Positions 23,718-34,019 of a stretch of 64,000 nt of DNA are shown here, piece by piece (the first letter of the stretch is position 1; every line of letters begins with the position of its first letter). The notes beneath the pieces were generated by a model. The model searched no databases, had not been told where the DNA came from, and saw only the letters and a list, made by a program, of their open reading frames with translations. The position numbers and the translations under genes were made by a program. The DNA comes from Epinephelus fuscoguttatus (lineage: Eukaryota > Chordata > Actinopteri > Perciformes > Serranidae): positions 1,240,520 to 1,304,519 of the forward strand of contig NC_064774.1 in the NCBI RefSeq assembly GCF_011397635.1. Reading direction: 5' to 3'.

Positions 23718-26700
23718 CACTTTGTCAGACTGCATTTCTCACGATACATAATCAAAGATCTTTGTCATAACAGATCATTATCAGAGACAATAAAGATGAA
23801 GGTCAGAGAATCATATACCAATAGTCTTTTACAGTGACTTCAAAACATCAGCCCACAAACCAATGGGTGATGCTGATGCTAACCAATGCTAACATGCTGA
23901 CGTTTGGCAGGTATAATGTTTACCATCTTAATTTCGCAAGTTAGCGTGCTAACATTGGCACAAAGTACAGCGGGCATTTTGTTGTTAATATAAAACACTA
24001 GTCCATACCCACTGAGTGGGCAGTTGCCCACGTACAGTGTCACATGGTGTGTGTTTGGGATACAGGTCATAGGAAACTGCAGATTAAATAGTCAACTGAA
24101 CCCATTAAGAAGAGCAATGTGTTCAGACAGAGTGTTTGTGAATTTGACAGTACGATTGCTTTATTGAAAGTACAGTAGTACCATTGCCAATAGTGGGATA
24201 GTTAGTGGGCTAAAACTGTACATTAGTAGTTGAGATAGCACGTTGAAAGGCAGATAGTTAAAGTGTTTATATGTTGTATTGACTTAAAAGTGGGGCGCAC
24301 TGGTAGTCCACATGGGAAAGGTGTGGCAAATATTAGAAAAAACCCCAAAACATTGGTCCACAGGGGGAGCCACAGCGATCGGTCTCATTTTGAAGCATTT
24401 TGAAGCTGATTTTTCTGTTGTTATAGTGCCACCCAGTTGCCAATTAGAGTTAAATTTCTCCAGTCACCTTGAGGCGTCCTGTTCTACATATCTACCAAGT
24501 TTAGTAAAAATCCATATGGCGGTTAGGCCTAGATAAGAAATGAGCTCTCTAGCGCCCCCATTTTGTTTGATGGGGTCAATAATGGAGGGGTCCCCTCAGT
24601 TTATGTGTGGTCATATGCCTACAAAGTTGCGTGGTGATGGGTGAAACCCTTGAGATGTTCTACACCTTTATGTGATGAGCCACGCCCTCCGCAATATTCA
24701 TTGCCTTATAGAAGCTCAGTTTTAGTAAGTTTTCCAACTTTTGCCAAGAGGGAACTTTAGATATTGGTCCCTAGATTATGTTCACCCAAGTGTTTTTCAA
24801 AAAATTCAAAATGGCGGAAAATCTATATAAGCGGAAGTTATGGGTTCTTGAGGCAAATGTGTTCCTCATGAGGAGAGGCATCTCTGTGCAAAGCTTCATG
24901 TCTCTACGACACACGGGGCATGAGATATGCCCATTCAAAGTTTGACATTTCAATCGGTTGCTATAGCGCCCCCCTTTGGCCAATTAATGTAATATTGCTT
25001 CATTGGCATCCTCCCATGACCCTCTACCACTGTGCGTCATTATATAGTAAGATTGTACACGTTAAAATGTTGAGTTGACGATGACGCTAGATGAAAAGTC
25101 AAAGAATCACTAAAGTTATTACAGTTCATCCACAGGGGAACATGAATGTCTGAACCAACTAGCATGACAATCTACCTAATAGAGTGCTGCAGGAATGAGT
25201 CCTAAAACGGGGATGTTAATTAGTATTTTTGCACGTCCGGTTCTTTCGTCTTGAAGTCAATGGGTCTGTGGTTGACGCAAGCTGATGAGACTTTCACGTT
25301 TTGTTCTACAACATAAGATTCGTCGGTAAATACTTCACTGGTGAATTTTGAAGCTTTTCATGTCGTAAAAAAGGTGGTTGCAAACAAAGTGGCTAAATGA
25401 GACTACAGAGCATCATCACGCCAGCAACATGGCTTTACTGCCGCGTTGTGGTGGTGACGTTAAAGTCATGTGACTGAAGTGCAGTTTGTTTATAGCCTAA
25501 GGTTAGCTTTTTATTTCTGGCGATTGCATTTACTCTTAAAAAAAAAAAAAAGTGTCAAATGTGTAAGTGTCATAAAAATTAGTTTGCTGCAGATCTTTGA
25601 GGCTTTTTGACAAGGGAACAAGGGTGGAGCTAACTTTGGCGTCGGCCTACAGAAAAAGATCATCCCTGCGTCAGTTTGTTGTCGTTGAGATATTTTACTC
25701 GCACATTAAAACACATTCATCAATCTCATGATGGTGTTAGAAGAAAAGTCAGAAGAAGGTCAGTAGGATTCATCTTCTGAGCACCATGAATGTGAATGTT
25801 GTGCCAATCCTTTGTGTAAATATTGAGGTATTTCACAGGATAAGTGAAAAGTTTGACCCGTTAGTGGCACTAGAGGAAAAATCAGAGGATCACCAAAGTC
25901 AGATGGATTCATCCTTTGATGACCATTAACATTTGTACCAAATTTCAAGGCAATCCATCCAGTAGTTGTTGAGATATTTCAGTCCAGACCAAAGTGGTGG
26001 AAAGACAGATTTGTTCAGGCCAACACATTTCTGTGAATTTAACACCTTGAACTTTCTCAGTGAGTCAAATTTAAAAAGGTACGAAGGCAGTTCAGCATCC
26101 TGCCACTGTCTCTGTTTGTTGATTTAAGCTGAGGGTCATTGTTTTCCTTCAAGCTTCTGTATGAGTGTGTGTCACAGAGGAAAAGTGAGTTTCTTGACAA
26201 AGCAAACTTCCTTCCTTTGCCTCCAAACGTGTGTAAATGTGTGTGTGTTTGATCCATGCGGGCCTTGTTCGAGTCACGTTTACCTCCCAGGTGTCTTCCA
26301 GTCGGCACGTAGACAAACACACACACAATAAGTGCACACACAGCCTCAGTTTACCGAACTCACGGCTCGAACTTTCATGCCTCACAGGGCTGAAACATGC
26401 TTTGGTGTCTTTGTGTGCTAAAGTCACTCCAGCATTTAAAAGTTTGATATGTTGCAGAAGATCAATTCAAGCCTCCCCCCTCGGATCGCAAACTTTGGTA
26501 TGCTGCAGGAGATGATTTGTTCCACATCAAATTGAAGAGTTTGATTTGTCCCTAGGGTGTAAATATGCTTTTTGGATAGTTTGAATGTCTGGACCAGTTA
26601 CAGGAAGTTCAGGCTGCTGGCAGCACATGAGGAGATGACTGTTTAATTGACATTTGGTCCTAAAACTTTATAGAGTATATACAGTATATACAGTTAGTAA

Positions 26701-27507
26701 GCTACGATATCATAGCTTACTAACTGTGTTGCACACACATCCAGGTTTTTTTTTTATAAAGGCTCCTCTGAGCTAACAAGCTTGCTAAAGGTCAGATTCC
26801 ACGAGAGAGTTGAACAGCAAAATGTATCCGCATGTCTTTGCGCAATATTTAGTTTTTGAGGCTTTGTGACAGAGAGACTAGCTGGTCAACTACTGTAGCT
26901 AGCAAGCTAACCATTAGCATTCAACATAGTATGACACGGCGTCCCAGAACGCCAACCACCAACACACCCAGGGTACCTCGCACGTCGTATGTGGACGTGG
27001 AAAGTCCACAACCAAAACGTCGATATGTGACGAGGTCGGAGTGAGAATGTGTTGTTCAGTGACTCACTCCACCATCAGGATTTGATCCATTCGGTCCGAC
27101 AACATTTGGAAAGTCTGGAAGAGCCGCAAGATTAAAACATTTTATCTCCATCGGCCAGCGGTACATATACATGAGTTCCTATGTTGAAACCACAAACTCA
27201 AGAGTTCCTTTTGACAGCAGCAGTAGTTTAAGAAACTCACTTGAGATCAATGAGGATGTCTTTGGTCGTACCCTTCTTCCAACACAGGCAGCCTCCTCCC
27301 TGCGTCACCTTGTAGTTGATGTTGTGAAAACTGACGGTGGCGCCGTGCTGCTGTTGGCCCGAACCTGCAGACTGTGAAACGGTTAATTCACACCCAAAAC
27401 ACTGACATATTTCCAAAATGTGTGATGCTAGCATAAAGAGCGGAAGGTACCTGGTGTTTTGAGGCTCCATTCTGCCCAAGCTCTATTGTCACTTTGCTCT
27501 CCGACAT
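8628..27507 (-). CDS. abcg2: ABCG2-like ABC half-transporter, complete
   Basis: Plasma-membrane ATP-driven exporter of xenobiotics, porphyrins and urate, known to work as a homodimer. Coding exons: 27507-27451, 27371-27241, 21895-21836, 21161-21047, 20862-20710, 19855-19698, 18207-18105, 17784-17736, 17646-17548, 16800-16684, 16585-16440, 14203-14121, 13534-13445, 12189-12065, 10942-10788, 10396-10307, 9813-9746, 8775-8628. They total 1947 nt (648 aa plus stop) and all phases agree; human ABCG2 is 655 aa. The order is reverse ABCG type: ATPase domain first, then six membrane helices. Motifs include Walker [10 protein letters not shown], signature ISGGERKRT, Walker B VLFLDEP, H-loop SIHQP and the [13 protein letters not shown] block. 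The position equivalent to human Arg482 is Arg (FRWV). Fish carry several abcg2 paralogues and I cannot assign the letter. No disabling change is seen. Confidence 0.95.
8862..9400. repeat. Dispersed repeat A, copy 1
   Basis: Near-identical over about 500 bp to 24335-24780 and 52190-52660, sharing CATTGGTCCACAGGGGGAGC, GCGCCACCCAGTTGCCAATT and CCATATGGCGGTTAGGCC. It lies in the last abcg2-like intron. It has no coding capacity. The family is not identified. Confidence 0.85.
11041..11114. repeat. (TA)n microsatellite
   Basis: Nearly pure TA run in the intron between abcg2-like exons 14 and 15. The surrounding 11.1-12.0 kb is AT-rich with no recognised gene. Confidence 0.9.
12815..13320. repeat. 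Dispersed repeat B, copy 1
   Basis: Shares CCTCCCCAGAAATGTA, GCTAATAACGTTAGAATGTTG-type and CCTGGCTTCATATGAGCAGA motifs with 14975-15655 (same orientation) and 58300-58965 (inverted). Each copy holds two related internal units of roughly 200 bp. Non-coding; family unknown. Confidence 0.8.
14975..15655. repeat. Dispersed repeat B, copy 2
   Basis: The fullest copy, with the internal unit duplicated at about 15185-15410 and 15412-15640. It lies in the intron between abcg2-like exons 11 and 12. Confidence 0.8.
16684..17784 (-). CDS. abcg2: abcg2-like exons 8-10: linker region
   Basis: Exon 8 (17784-17736) reads [16 protein letters not shown]. Exon 9 (17646-17548) reads [18 protein letters not shown]. 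Exon 10 (16800-16684) encodes an acidic EPEPEPDSD stretch and then a helix ending YKQTKAEL, matching human FYKETKAEL. The EP repeat is encoded by GGCTCT-type tandem hexamers and replaces a non-repetitive stretch in the human protein, so its length may vary. Confidence 0.88.
16860..17520. other. abcg2-like intron 9, no gene seen
   Basis: Non-coding. Positions 17340-17425 (CTAGGTACCATGTC to GGTGGAAACAGGG) resemble the CTAGGTACC-type block at 62920-63060 and the fragment near 2412, suggesting a small dispersed DNA element. Confidence 0.35.
18105..21895 (-). CDS. abcg2: abcg2-like exons 3-7: nucleotide-binding domain core
   Basis: Exon 3 (21895-21836) carries Walker A. Exon 4 (21161-21047) reads [18 protein letters not shown] and ends at the Q-loop (GYVVQ). 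Exon 5 (20862-20710) reads [20 protein letters not shown]. Exon 6 (19855-19698) carries the ABC signature SGGER and Walker B with DEPTTGLD. Exon 7 (18207-18105) carries the switch histidine ([12 protein letters not shown]). All ATP-site residues visible here are intact, so the domain should be active. Confidence 0.93.
18208..19656. other. abcg2-like intron 6, no gene seen
   Basis: Contains GAGGACCAAAG/GAGGACATTTT repeats (18335-18410) and AT-rich sequence. Only spurious short ORFs are present. No transposon ORF was recognised. Confidence 0.4.
19657..19692. repeat. (TG)n microsatellite, 3' of abcg2-like exon 6
   Basis: In the transcript this reads (CA)n and begins just after the exon 6 donor (GTCAGC). 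It is complementary to the (UG)n tract on the other side of the exon. Confidence 0.95.
19861..19894. repeat. (CA)n microsatellite, 5' of abcg2-like exon 6
   Basis: In the transcript this reads (UG)n ending in UUCAG, directly at the exon 6 acceptor, where a polypyrimidine tract would be expected. Confidence 0.95.
20000..20700. repeat. Polypyrimidine tract with (TTTC)n, (TC)n and (TTCC)n
   Basis: Strongly strand-biased pyrimidine-rich stretch in abcg2-like intron 5, including (TTTC)n at 20241-20278, (TC)n at 20283-20320 and (TTCC)n at 20659-20695. In the transcript it is a long purine run (GAA/GGAA) reaching to within 20 nt of the exon 5 donor. ORFs here are translations of the repeat. Confidence 0.9.
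21452..21800. mobile_element. Non-autonomous DNA transposon remnant, second copy
   Basis: Inverted relative to 5945-6368, with the same TTTAGGGTGCTTTCACACCT terminus and shared body. It lies between abcg2-like exons 3 and 4, about 35 bp from exon 3. Confidence 0.6.
22036..22196 (-). promoter_or_regulatory. Candidate internal promoter and alternative first exon in abcg2-like intron 2
   Basis: On the minus strand a perfect CRE (TGACGTCA, 22196-22189) is followed by TATAAAA (22138-22132), then a GC-rich stretch and a consensus-like donor (GCG|GTGAGG, exon end at 22036). This lies about 140 nt before exon 3. Transcription from here would omit the first 62 residues. No ATG in the short exon is in frame with exon 3. 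Functional use is inferred. Confidence 0.4.
22200..24300. other. abcg2-like intron 2, left part
   Basis: No gene seen. Contains a (CA)n microsatellite at 23683-23716 and several CAGTTTTG/ATGACAC-type degenerate repeats (22970-23130). Short ORFs on both strands have no recognisable domain. Confidence 0.5.
24335..25020. repeat. Dispersed repeat A, copy 2
   Basis: Near-identical to copies 1 and 3. This copy continues into the AAAATGGCGGAAAATCTATA segment shared with copy 3. The short ORF on its minus strand is also found in copy 3 and belongs to the repeat. Confidence 0.85.
25750..26010. repeat. Dispersed repeat (ATTGGATGGATTG family), inverted copy
   Basis: Reverse-oriented relative of 7235-7440. 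Non-coding. The remaining intron 2 sequence (26010-27240) holds no recognised gene. Confidence 0.45.
26925..27035. repeat. Dispersed repeat C fragment
   Basis: Shares GACACGGCGTCCCAGAACG, ACACACCCAGGGTACCT and the GGACGTGGAAA end with 28340-28420, and a related piece with 27745-27800. Non-coding. Confidence 0.6.
27241..27507 (-). CDS. abcg2: abcg2-like exons 1-2: N-terminus and start of ATPase domain
   Basis: Exon 1 (27507-27451) encodes 19 residues beginning [12 protein letters not shown]. An acceptor (TTTCAG) sits just 17 nt upstream of the ATG, so the 5' UTR is spliced and a non-coding first exon must lie further right. Exon 2 (27371-27241) encodes [14 protein letters not shown], matching the GATLSFHNICYRV-like opening of the human ATPase domain, and ends in phase 2. 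Confidence 0.9.
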
Positions 27508-27524
27508 CCTGGACCTCTCTCCTC
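27508..27524 (-). promoter_or_regulatory. 5' UTR start of the abcg2-like ATG exon (splice acceptor)
   Basis: TTTCAG ends at 27525, so the exon carries only 17 nt of leader (GAGGAGAGAGGTCCAGG) before the ATG. This implies an upstream non-coding exon. Confidence 0.65.
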
Positions 27525-27689
27525 CTGAAACCCCGAAGAAACATTTTACTGCAGCTAACACACCTTATAGAAAGCTCAATCCTACCTGAGCATTTTTGTG
27601 TGCTTTATTTGGTTTTTTCGTTAAGAATCGGGGGAAAATGGGGTTGATTGTCACTCAAAATAGTGTCCTTGATAGATCCCCTTTCAATA

Positions 27690-28420
27690 GAGCCTAAACT
27701 GTCAGAGATGAGTCGTCCATCTTCATATACAGTCTGTGGACACATTGTATGTAACAAGCGTAAATTGACACGCCGTCCCAGAATGTCCAAAAGTGACGCA
27801 GAAGGGTGCCTAGCATACGGTATCATATTTTGACCTCTGAGCCCGATTCTTAAGATTTCAGTTCCAACTTTTTTAACAGCTGTTACCTCTCTCTGTGTCA
27901 GCTTACCGGCTCCGAATCGTAGTCGGGAACACGCTGGCTTATCGACGTTAACTTCAGCTTGGCTCATTATTAGCTGGTAACTAGCTTCTAGCGGTCTGGA
28001 CCACTCTGCAGAGAGCCCGATCACACTCTGAAGTCGTGAAAATCTGATGCTTGGGCAGTGATATCAGAAACCCATGAAAAAAGGCGTCCTTTAATGTTGG
28101 CATGATACGCGGCCAGTTGCCGTTATAGTTTAACAATGCGTGGCGGGACAAGGACAAAAGTTAAGGCGGCAGTGGTGGATGGGTCCAATGAACACAGACT
28201 TTCACCCCAGAGAGCAGTGTTCACGTCCCGTAAGATTCTAAAGCCAAACCCTGTTGTTTTTTTCCTAACCCTAACCTGTATGCAAATGTGAAATTTCCTG
28301 TGAAAACAGAAGTGTACTTTGAAAGAACACATTGTAACAGGCAGAACTTGACACGGCATCCCAGAACGACAACAACCAACACACCCAGGGTACCTTGCAA
28401 GTCATGCATGGACGTGGAAA
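27690..28420. repeat. Dispersed repeat C, main copy
   Basis: Positions 28040-28260 match 35835-36062 plus 42175-42235 (GATGCTTGGGC, GTTGCCGTTATAGTTT, AAGGACAAAAGTTA, GTGTTCACGTCCCGTAAGAT). The second locus is split by a Gypsy element, so this copy shows the unbroken structure. No coding capacity was recognised. Confidence 0.65.
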
Positions 28421-30890
28421 AGTAAGTAAGTAAGTAAATTTATTTATATCGCACTTCTCACAGAGAGGACTCACAAAGTGCTTCACAAGATAAAATACAA
28501 AAAAATACAATAACAGAAACAATGCAAAATACACAAAAACAAAATAAAAGTAAAGTGCAGCGAAATACAGAGATGATACAATGGACAATTAATGGAACGC
28601 ATGCCTAAACAGATGTGTTTTTAACTGCCTTTTAAAAATGTCCACGGAAGAGGCCGCTCTCAGCTCATGAGGTAGTGCATTCCACCATTTTGGTGTAACA
28701 GCCTTAAAGGCTCTATCACCTTTCGTCTTTAATCTTGTGTGAGGGACAGTAAGTAGGTGGCCTTCAGCGGACCGCAGTGACCTGACAGGACAGTGAAAGG
28801 ACACCAGATCCGTCAACTATGCAGGTGCTTGACCATGGAGGGCTCTGTAAGTGGTGGTTAAAATCTTGTGCTGGATCCTGAAATTAACAGGGAGCCAGTG
28901 CAGGGATGCCAGGACTGGAGTGATGTGAGTGAACTTATGAGATTTGGACTGAAGTCTGGCGGCAGCGTTCTGGACCAGCTGGAGGCGGTCTAATGAAGTT
29001 TTATTTAGACAGGTGAAAAGAGAATTACAGTAATCTAAAAGTTTTGATGTGGTCATCGAAGAGCATGGCCTGATCAAATGTGACCCCAAGGTTTCTCAAC
29101 TTGGGGTGCACATTTGCACTGAGGGACCCTAAGCACTGGCCCTGGCCACTTTAGATGCTGAAGCGTCAGGTGCAGTAATTAAAATCTCAGTTTTAGCTGC
29201 ATTCAACTGAAGGGAGTTAGTAGCCATCCAGTCCTTAATTACATTCATACAATCGTACAGCGAGTCAATTCCATCGGTCCTATCAGGGTTAAAAGAAAAA
29301 TACAACTGGAGGTCATCTGCATACACATGGTATGAGATACCTTCAAAATTGCTGATGACATCTCTGAGAGAGAACATGTATAGCGTAAAGAGGATAGGCC
29401 CAAGCACTGAACCTTGGGGCACCCCGTAAGAAAGGGGGGCAAACTCTGATTTATGAGGGCCAACAGCCACAGAAAAGGATCGATCAGACAGATAGGATTT
29501 AAACCAATGAAGGGCGGTACCTGAGATGCCTACCCTGTCCCTCAGCCTGTCTAAAAGGATGTGGTGATCAACAGTGTCAAAGGCTGCACTGAGATCAAGC
29601 AGAACCACGATTGTGGATTTACCGGCATCAGAGGCCATCATGATGTCATTGGAGACCCTGAGAAGAGCAGTTTCTGTGGAATGTAACTGACGATAACCGG
29701 ACTGAAATTTATCAAAGATATTGTAACTGTCACACGTTGTCACTAACTGGTTTGCAACTGCTTTTTCTAGAATCTTAGATACAAAGGGCAACTTGGAAAT
29801 GGGCTGGTAGTTACTAAGAACATCGGGGTCCAGATTGGGCTTTTTGAGAAGCGGCTGAACAACCGCTTGCTTGAAATGGGACGGGACACGACCAGAAACC
29901 AGTGAGCTATTGATTGAGTGAGCAGAGATGGACCAATAGTGCTGAAAACATTGTTCAGCAAAGTTGTGGGCAGGATATCCAGCGGACTAGAAGAGATCTT
30001 CATAGTGCACACAAGATCTGCTAAGTCTTGTAAGGAGACAGGTGAGAAATTGTCAATAATTGACTGTTGTTTGGGAGGATCAGGAAGGGAGGAGGAGGAG
30101 GGTGTTTTACTGGCCTTGACACTGGCAACCTTATTCACAAAATACATTTAAAAATTACTACAGTCCTCATCAGAGGACGCAGGTAGAGCAGGCAGTTGTG
30201 CACCAGTAATGCTACTTATAGTGTCAAAAATGACCCTGGGATTTCTCTTGTTGGAGATGATGAGATTCTTAAAATAAGAGGCTCTGGCCACTCTAACAAC
30301 AGAATTGAATTCAGCTAACAGTTCTTTAAAATTAAGACGATGTACATGAAGCTTGCTTGATTTCCACAAGCGCTCAGCTGTCCGACATTTACGATGAAGG
30401 CAACGGATGTCGTCGTTCAGCCAGGGAGTGGGATTAGCTGCGGGGATAGTTCAAGGCTTTAAAGGAGCAATCTTATCAAGAATAGCAGAGCAGTGTGAGT
30501 TAAAAGTTAAAACTTGGGAGTCAGCGTCAACATTAATACTAACAGGCTGCGCCACACTGTTAAAAGCGAATGAGAATTTCTCAGCCGAGAGGTTATTTAA
30601 CATACGGGTGAGTTTTGTACGCTTGCTGGTTGAACAGTCAGAAATAATAGACAAATTAAACAGGATGCAGTTGTGATCAGTGACAGGCAGCTCCTCAGAG
30701 ACGATACAATCAATGTCCAAACCAAGTATAAAAACAAGGTCCAGCGTGTTTCCCTTAATGTGTGTCGGGCCATTGACATGTTGCAGAAAATGAAAAGATT
30801 CGGTGAGATTTATAAAATTATTAGCAAAGGAGTTTGTGGTGTCATTTACAGGCACATTAAAAGCTGCAATTTTGCTGATCAAGAAACTGA
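28421..30890 (-). mobile_element. L2-clade LINE, 5'-truncated and decayed
   Basis: Minus-strand order: end of an endonuclease domain (30880-30450, with PTHIKGNTLDLV and VTDHN), a linker, reverse transcriptase (29791-29129; [22 protein letters not shown], [10 protein letters not shown] and the YADD catalytic motif), then the C-terminal region (ARLQ, LHWLPV, WWNALP). The 3' end is marked by AAGTAAGTAAGTAAATTTAT next to 28421, a short tandem-repeat tail. Frames are broken in several places, so it is inactive. The L2 assignment is from motif style. Confidence 0.85.
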
Positions 30891-32190
30891 ACTAAAACAG
30901 AAGTCTCTCTGGAAGACCGGAGCAGTTAAACCTAACTTCCTATTTCTGTCATTACTCAGCAGTGGTGACAGAAGTACACAGGCTTTTTTCATTATTCATC
31001 TACTGAAGTATAAGTAGAAATACCACAGTGTAAAAATACTCAGTAATACAAAGTATGCAAGTAGGTCCATGCAAAAAGTACAAAAATCTAGGAATCAAAA
31101 AGTACCAAAAGTAAAAATACTCATTATGCGGTATGGCTCATTTTATAATATTATGTATGATATTTAAATTTTAATGCAGTAACCATCATCACTTTAAAGA
31201 TTCAGCTCATTTAAATTACTTTATATACTGCTGGGTAACTTCAAATGAATTTCCCAGCGAGGATCAATAAGGTTTTTTTTTAATCTGTAATATCACATCA
31301 TAATTTGTATTAATAATCTAAATCTGCAAAGGAGGTAGCAACTAAAGCTGCGGAGTACATTCACAATATTGGTCTATAAAATGTAGATAAGCAGAGGAAT
31401 GAAGTAGCTGAAATTAAAATGAAAATTAAATGAAATTACTTAGTACTTCCCACAACTGATATTCAGTCAAGACAAGCTCTCACCTCACTGTGCTTGAACC
31501 TGCTGCAGATTAATCCTCATACAGGTGACAACAAGAGTGCCAAAGAGTTCATCGCTCACCTGCTGAAGTGACAAAGTCCCCGTGAGAAGAGCTGCTGACG
31601 GAGGTCCAGACCACAGGACACTGACTGCAGGGAGGGCAGTTTGTTCAGTGCTCCCTGTGAGTGTGTGTGTGCGTGTGTGTTCAGCCCTGTTTTATGACTG
31701 AAGGCTTGATAAGAGAAGTGGGGTGAAGGTAGCAGTGGGTGTGTGAGACTCTCTGTTTTTCACTTCTCCACAGCTGGGAGTCGTGTTTCCAATCCGTCAC
31801 TTCAGTAAAAAGGAGTAAAAGCCTGCGTCAGTGTGAAACACAAAAGTTCCTGCATTCAGAAAAGCACAGATTATCAGCGCGGTGACTGAACTCTGCAGAC
31901 GCTGCAGATTTATTTGGGGTGGTTCTTCTTTACTGCACATCATTGCATAATGTCAGACTCACTCACGTGTCTCCCTCTCGATACATGAAGTCAATGTCAC
32001 TGGAACTTATTGATTTCAAAATGCGTTAGATTAATTATTTAAAACCATTTTTATTCCTTATACTGAAAATTATTCATGAACAAGCTGATCAGATCCTCGT
32101 TAAAGTCCCATTTGTGTCTCAAGGAGTTGGCTGAAAGAGGTTTTATATTTCAGCTCTGTCTGGTTGGATAAAGTTACCTTGAAATATCTA
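30890..32190. other. Intergenic, no gene seen apart from the candidate exon
   Basis: AT-rich sequence with AGTAAAAATACTCAG-type motifs also seen near 34500 and 35120. These are low-complexity echoes rather than genes. The candidate abcg2 leader exon at 31560 lies here. Confidence 0.45.
31560..31640 (-). other. Candidate non-coding first exon of the abcg2-like gene
   Basis: A consensus-like donor on the minus strand (CAG|GTGAGC) ends a stretch without an obvious ORF, about 4 kb upstream of the ATG exon. The 5' limit is a guess. The competing candidate is at 34715-34780. Confidence 0.3.
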
Positions 32191-32204
32191 TTCTCTGTCA
32201 GCTT

Positions 32205-33275
32205 TACCTTTGCATGTTTCATACACACCATATCAAGGTAGCATATGAGCACATATCCACTCCATCAAAAACATCAACTGGATCCCCACAAGGCTGTGTT
32301 CTCTCTCTTCTCCTTTCTATCATGTACACAAACAACTGCCGTGGTAAATTTGACAACCATCACATTGTTAAATTTGCAGATGACACAGTTATTGTGAGCC
32401 TGTTAAATGTCACTGAAATGTCCCATGGTCCCGTTTTAAATGAGTTTTTAAAGTGGTGCAGTGAAGCCTTTTTGGAACTGAATGCCACAAAAACAAAGGA
32501 CATGTGCATTGATTTTAAACGCAACCACCCTGCCCCTGTAAACGCCACTGTAAATGGAGAAATTGTTGAGATTGTCGATTCGTACAAGTACCTGGGCATC
32601 ATAATCGACGATAAACTGACTTTTGAGGAAAACACCAACATGCTGATCAAGATGAGCCAGCAGCGTCTGTTTTGTCTAAGGAAGTTGGCAAAGTTCCAGG
32701 TCGACAGATCTGATGACAGTGTTTTATAGATCTTTTATTGTTATTTTATTATATTTTATCTTTATTCTGTTGTCACCTTTTCTTTTATTTGCTGGTTTGC
32801 ATCACTCAATCTGAAACAGAAAAACTCATTAACCAAGATAACAAAAGTCAGCAGTAAAATCACTGGCACTCAGCAACTCTCGGAACTGTACAATAACCAG
32901 CTATCAAAGAAGGCAAAATCCATCATGTTCCTACAGCACTCACCCCCTGCATTCAGAATTATAGTTCCTGCCCTCTGGTTCCCGTCTCAGACAACCATTA
33001 GCCAAAACTAACAGATACAAATTCTCCTTCATACCCTCTGCCATCTCACTGCTTAACTCTGTACAGTACAGGTAGCATCATCATTAGTTCATATTTTATT
33101 CAAGTATGTGTTTTTATTTATTTAGTTATGACTGATTTTATGTGACTGTTGCCTTGTGTGTGTCAACCTTGTTGTTGTCGTTGTTTGTTGCTGTTGTTGT
33201 TATTGCTACTGCGGCAGAATCAATTGCCCCTCTGGGACAAATAAAGGTCTTGAATCTTGAATCTTGAATCTTGAC
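32205..33275 (+). mobile_element. Rex1-like LINE, 3' part
   Basis: Plus-strand ORF 32214-32729 is a reverse transcriptase fragment with GSPQGCVLS, the catalytic FADDT and a KYLGI motif. It is followed by a 3' tail with AATAAAGG and TTGAATC tandem units (33235-33275). The ORF is interrupted after about 170 codons. A related tail in the reverse orientation lies inside the minisatellite near 61470. Rex1 is the likely family; other CR1-group elements are possible. Confidence 0.75.
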
Positions 33276-33424
33276 TTTGTCGCCAGGTGGTGGAGGGGAT
33301 GGTGGAAGGTGTGACACCAAGGTGAGATGCCTGCCAAGCAGCAGACCACACAGAGTCATTGCTGCATTTCCAACAACTTTTTAGCCACCACACTTGGGTG
33401 TTTTTTAGTGACTTGTCACTGTTT

Positions 33425-33960
33425 TTCTACCGGGGATAGTGCCACAAAACTGGTTGTCTTTTACCAAGACATCGCTGTTTCCTGCGGGGATAGCGCGATG
33501 AAAAGCGGCTGTTTTTTACTAAGACGTCGCTGTGTTTCCTGCGGGGATAGCGCGATGAAAAGCGGCTGTTTTTTACCAAGACATCGCTGTGTTTCCTGCG
33601 GGGATAGCGCGATGAAAAGCGGCTGTTTTTTACCAAGACATCGCTGTTTCCTGCGGGGATAGCGCGATGAAAAGTGGCTGTTTTTTACTAAGACGTCGCT
33701 GTGTTTCCTGCGGGGATAGCGCGATGAAAAGCGGCTGTTTTTTACCAAGATGTCGCTGTGTTTCCTGCGGGGATAGCGCGATGAAAAGCGGCTGTTTTTT
33801 ACCAAGATGTCGCTGTGTTTCCTGCGGGGATAGCGCGATGAAAAGCGGCTGTTTTTTACCAAGACGTCGCTGTGTTTCCTGCGGGGATAGCGCGATGAAA
33901 AGCGACTGTTTTTTACCAAGATGTCGCTGTGTTTCTTGACGACGCAGTGCCACAAAACGT
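33425..33960. repeat. 57-bp minisatellite
   Basis: About eight near-perfect units plus diverged end units. Each contains GATAGCGCGATGAAAAG, GGCTGTTTTTTACCAAGA and TCGCTGTGTTTCCTGC. One or two units are 54 bp. The unit is a multiple of three, so ORFs stay open on both strands. The flanks (33430, 33945, 34005) carry a diverged AGTGCCACAAAAC version. Confidence 0.92.
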
Positions 33961-34019
33961 GGTTGTTTATTTACTGAGACATTGCTTCATTTCCTGCCAG
34001 CATAGTGCCACAAAACCCG

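Noticed and set aside
33425..33960. CRISPR-like array of regular repeats
   Set aside because: Units are contiguous 57-mers without unique spacers, in a vertebrate intergenic region; it is a minisatellite.
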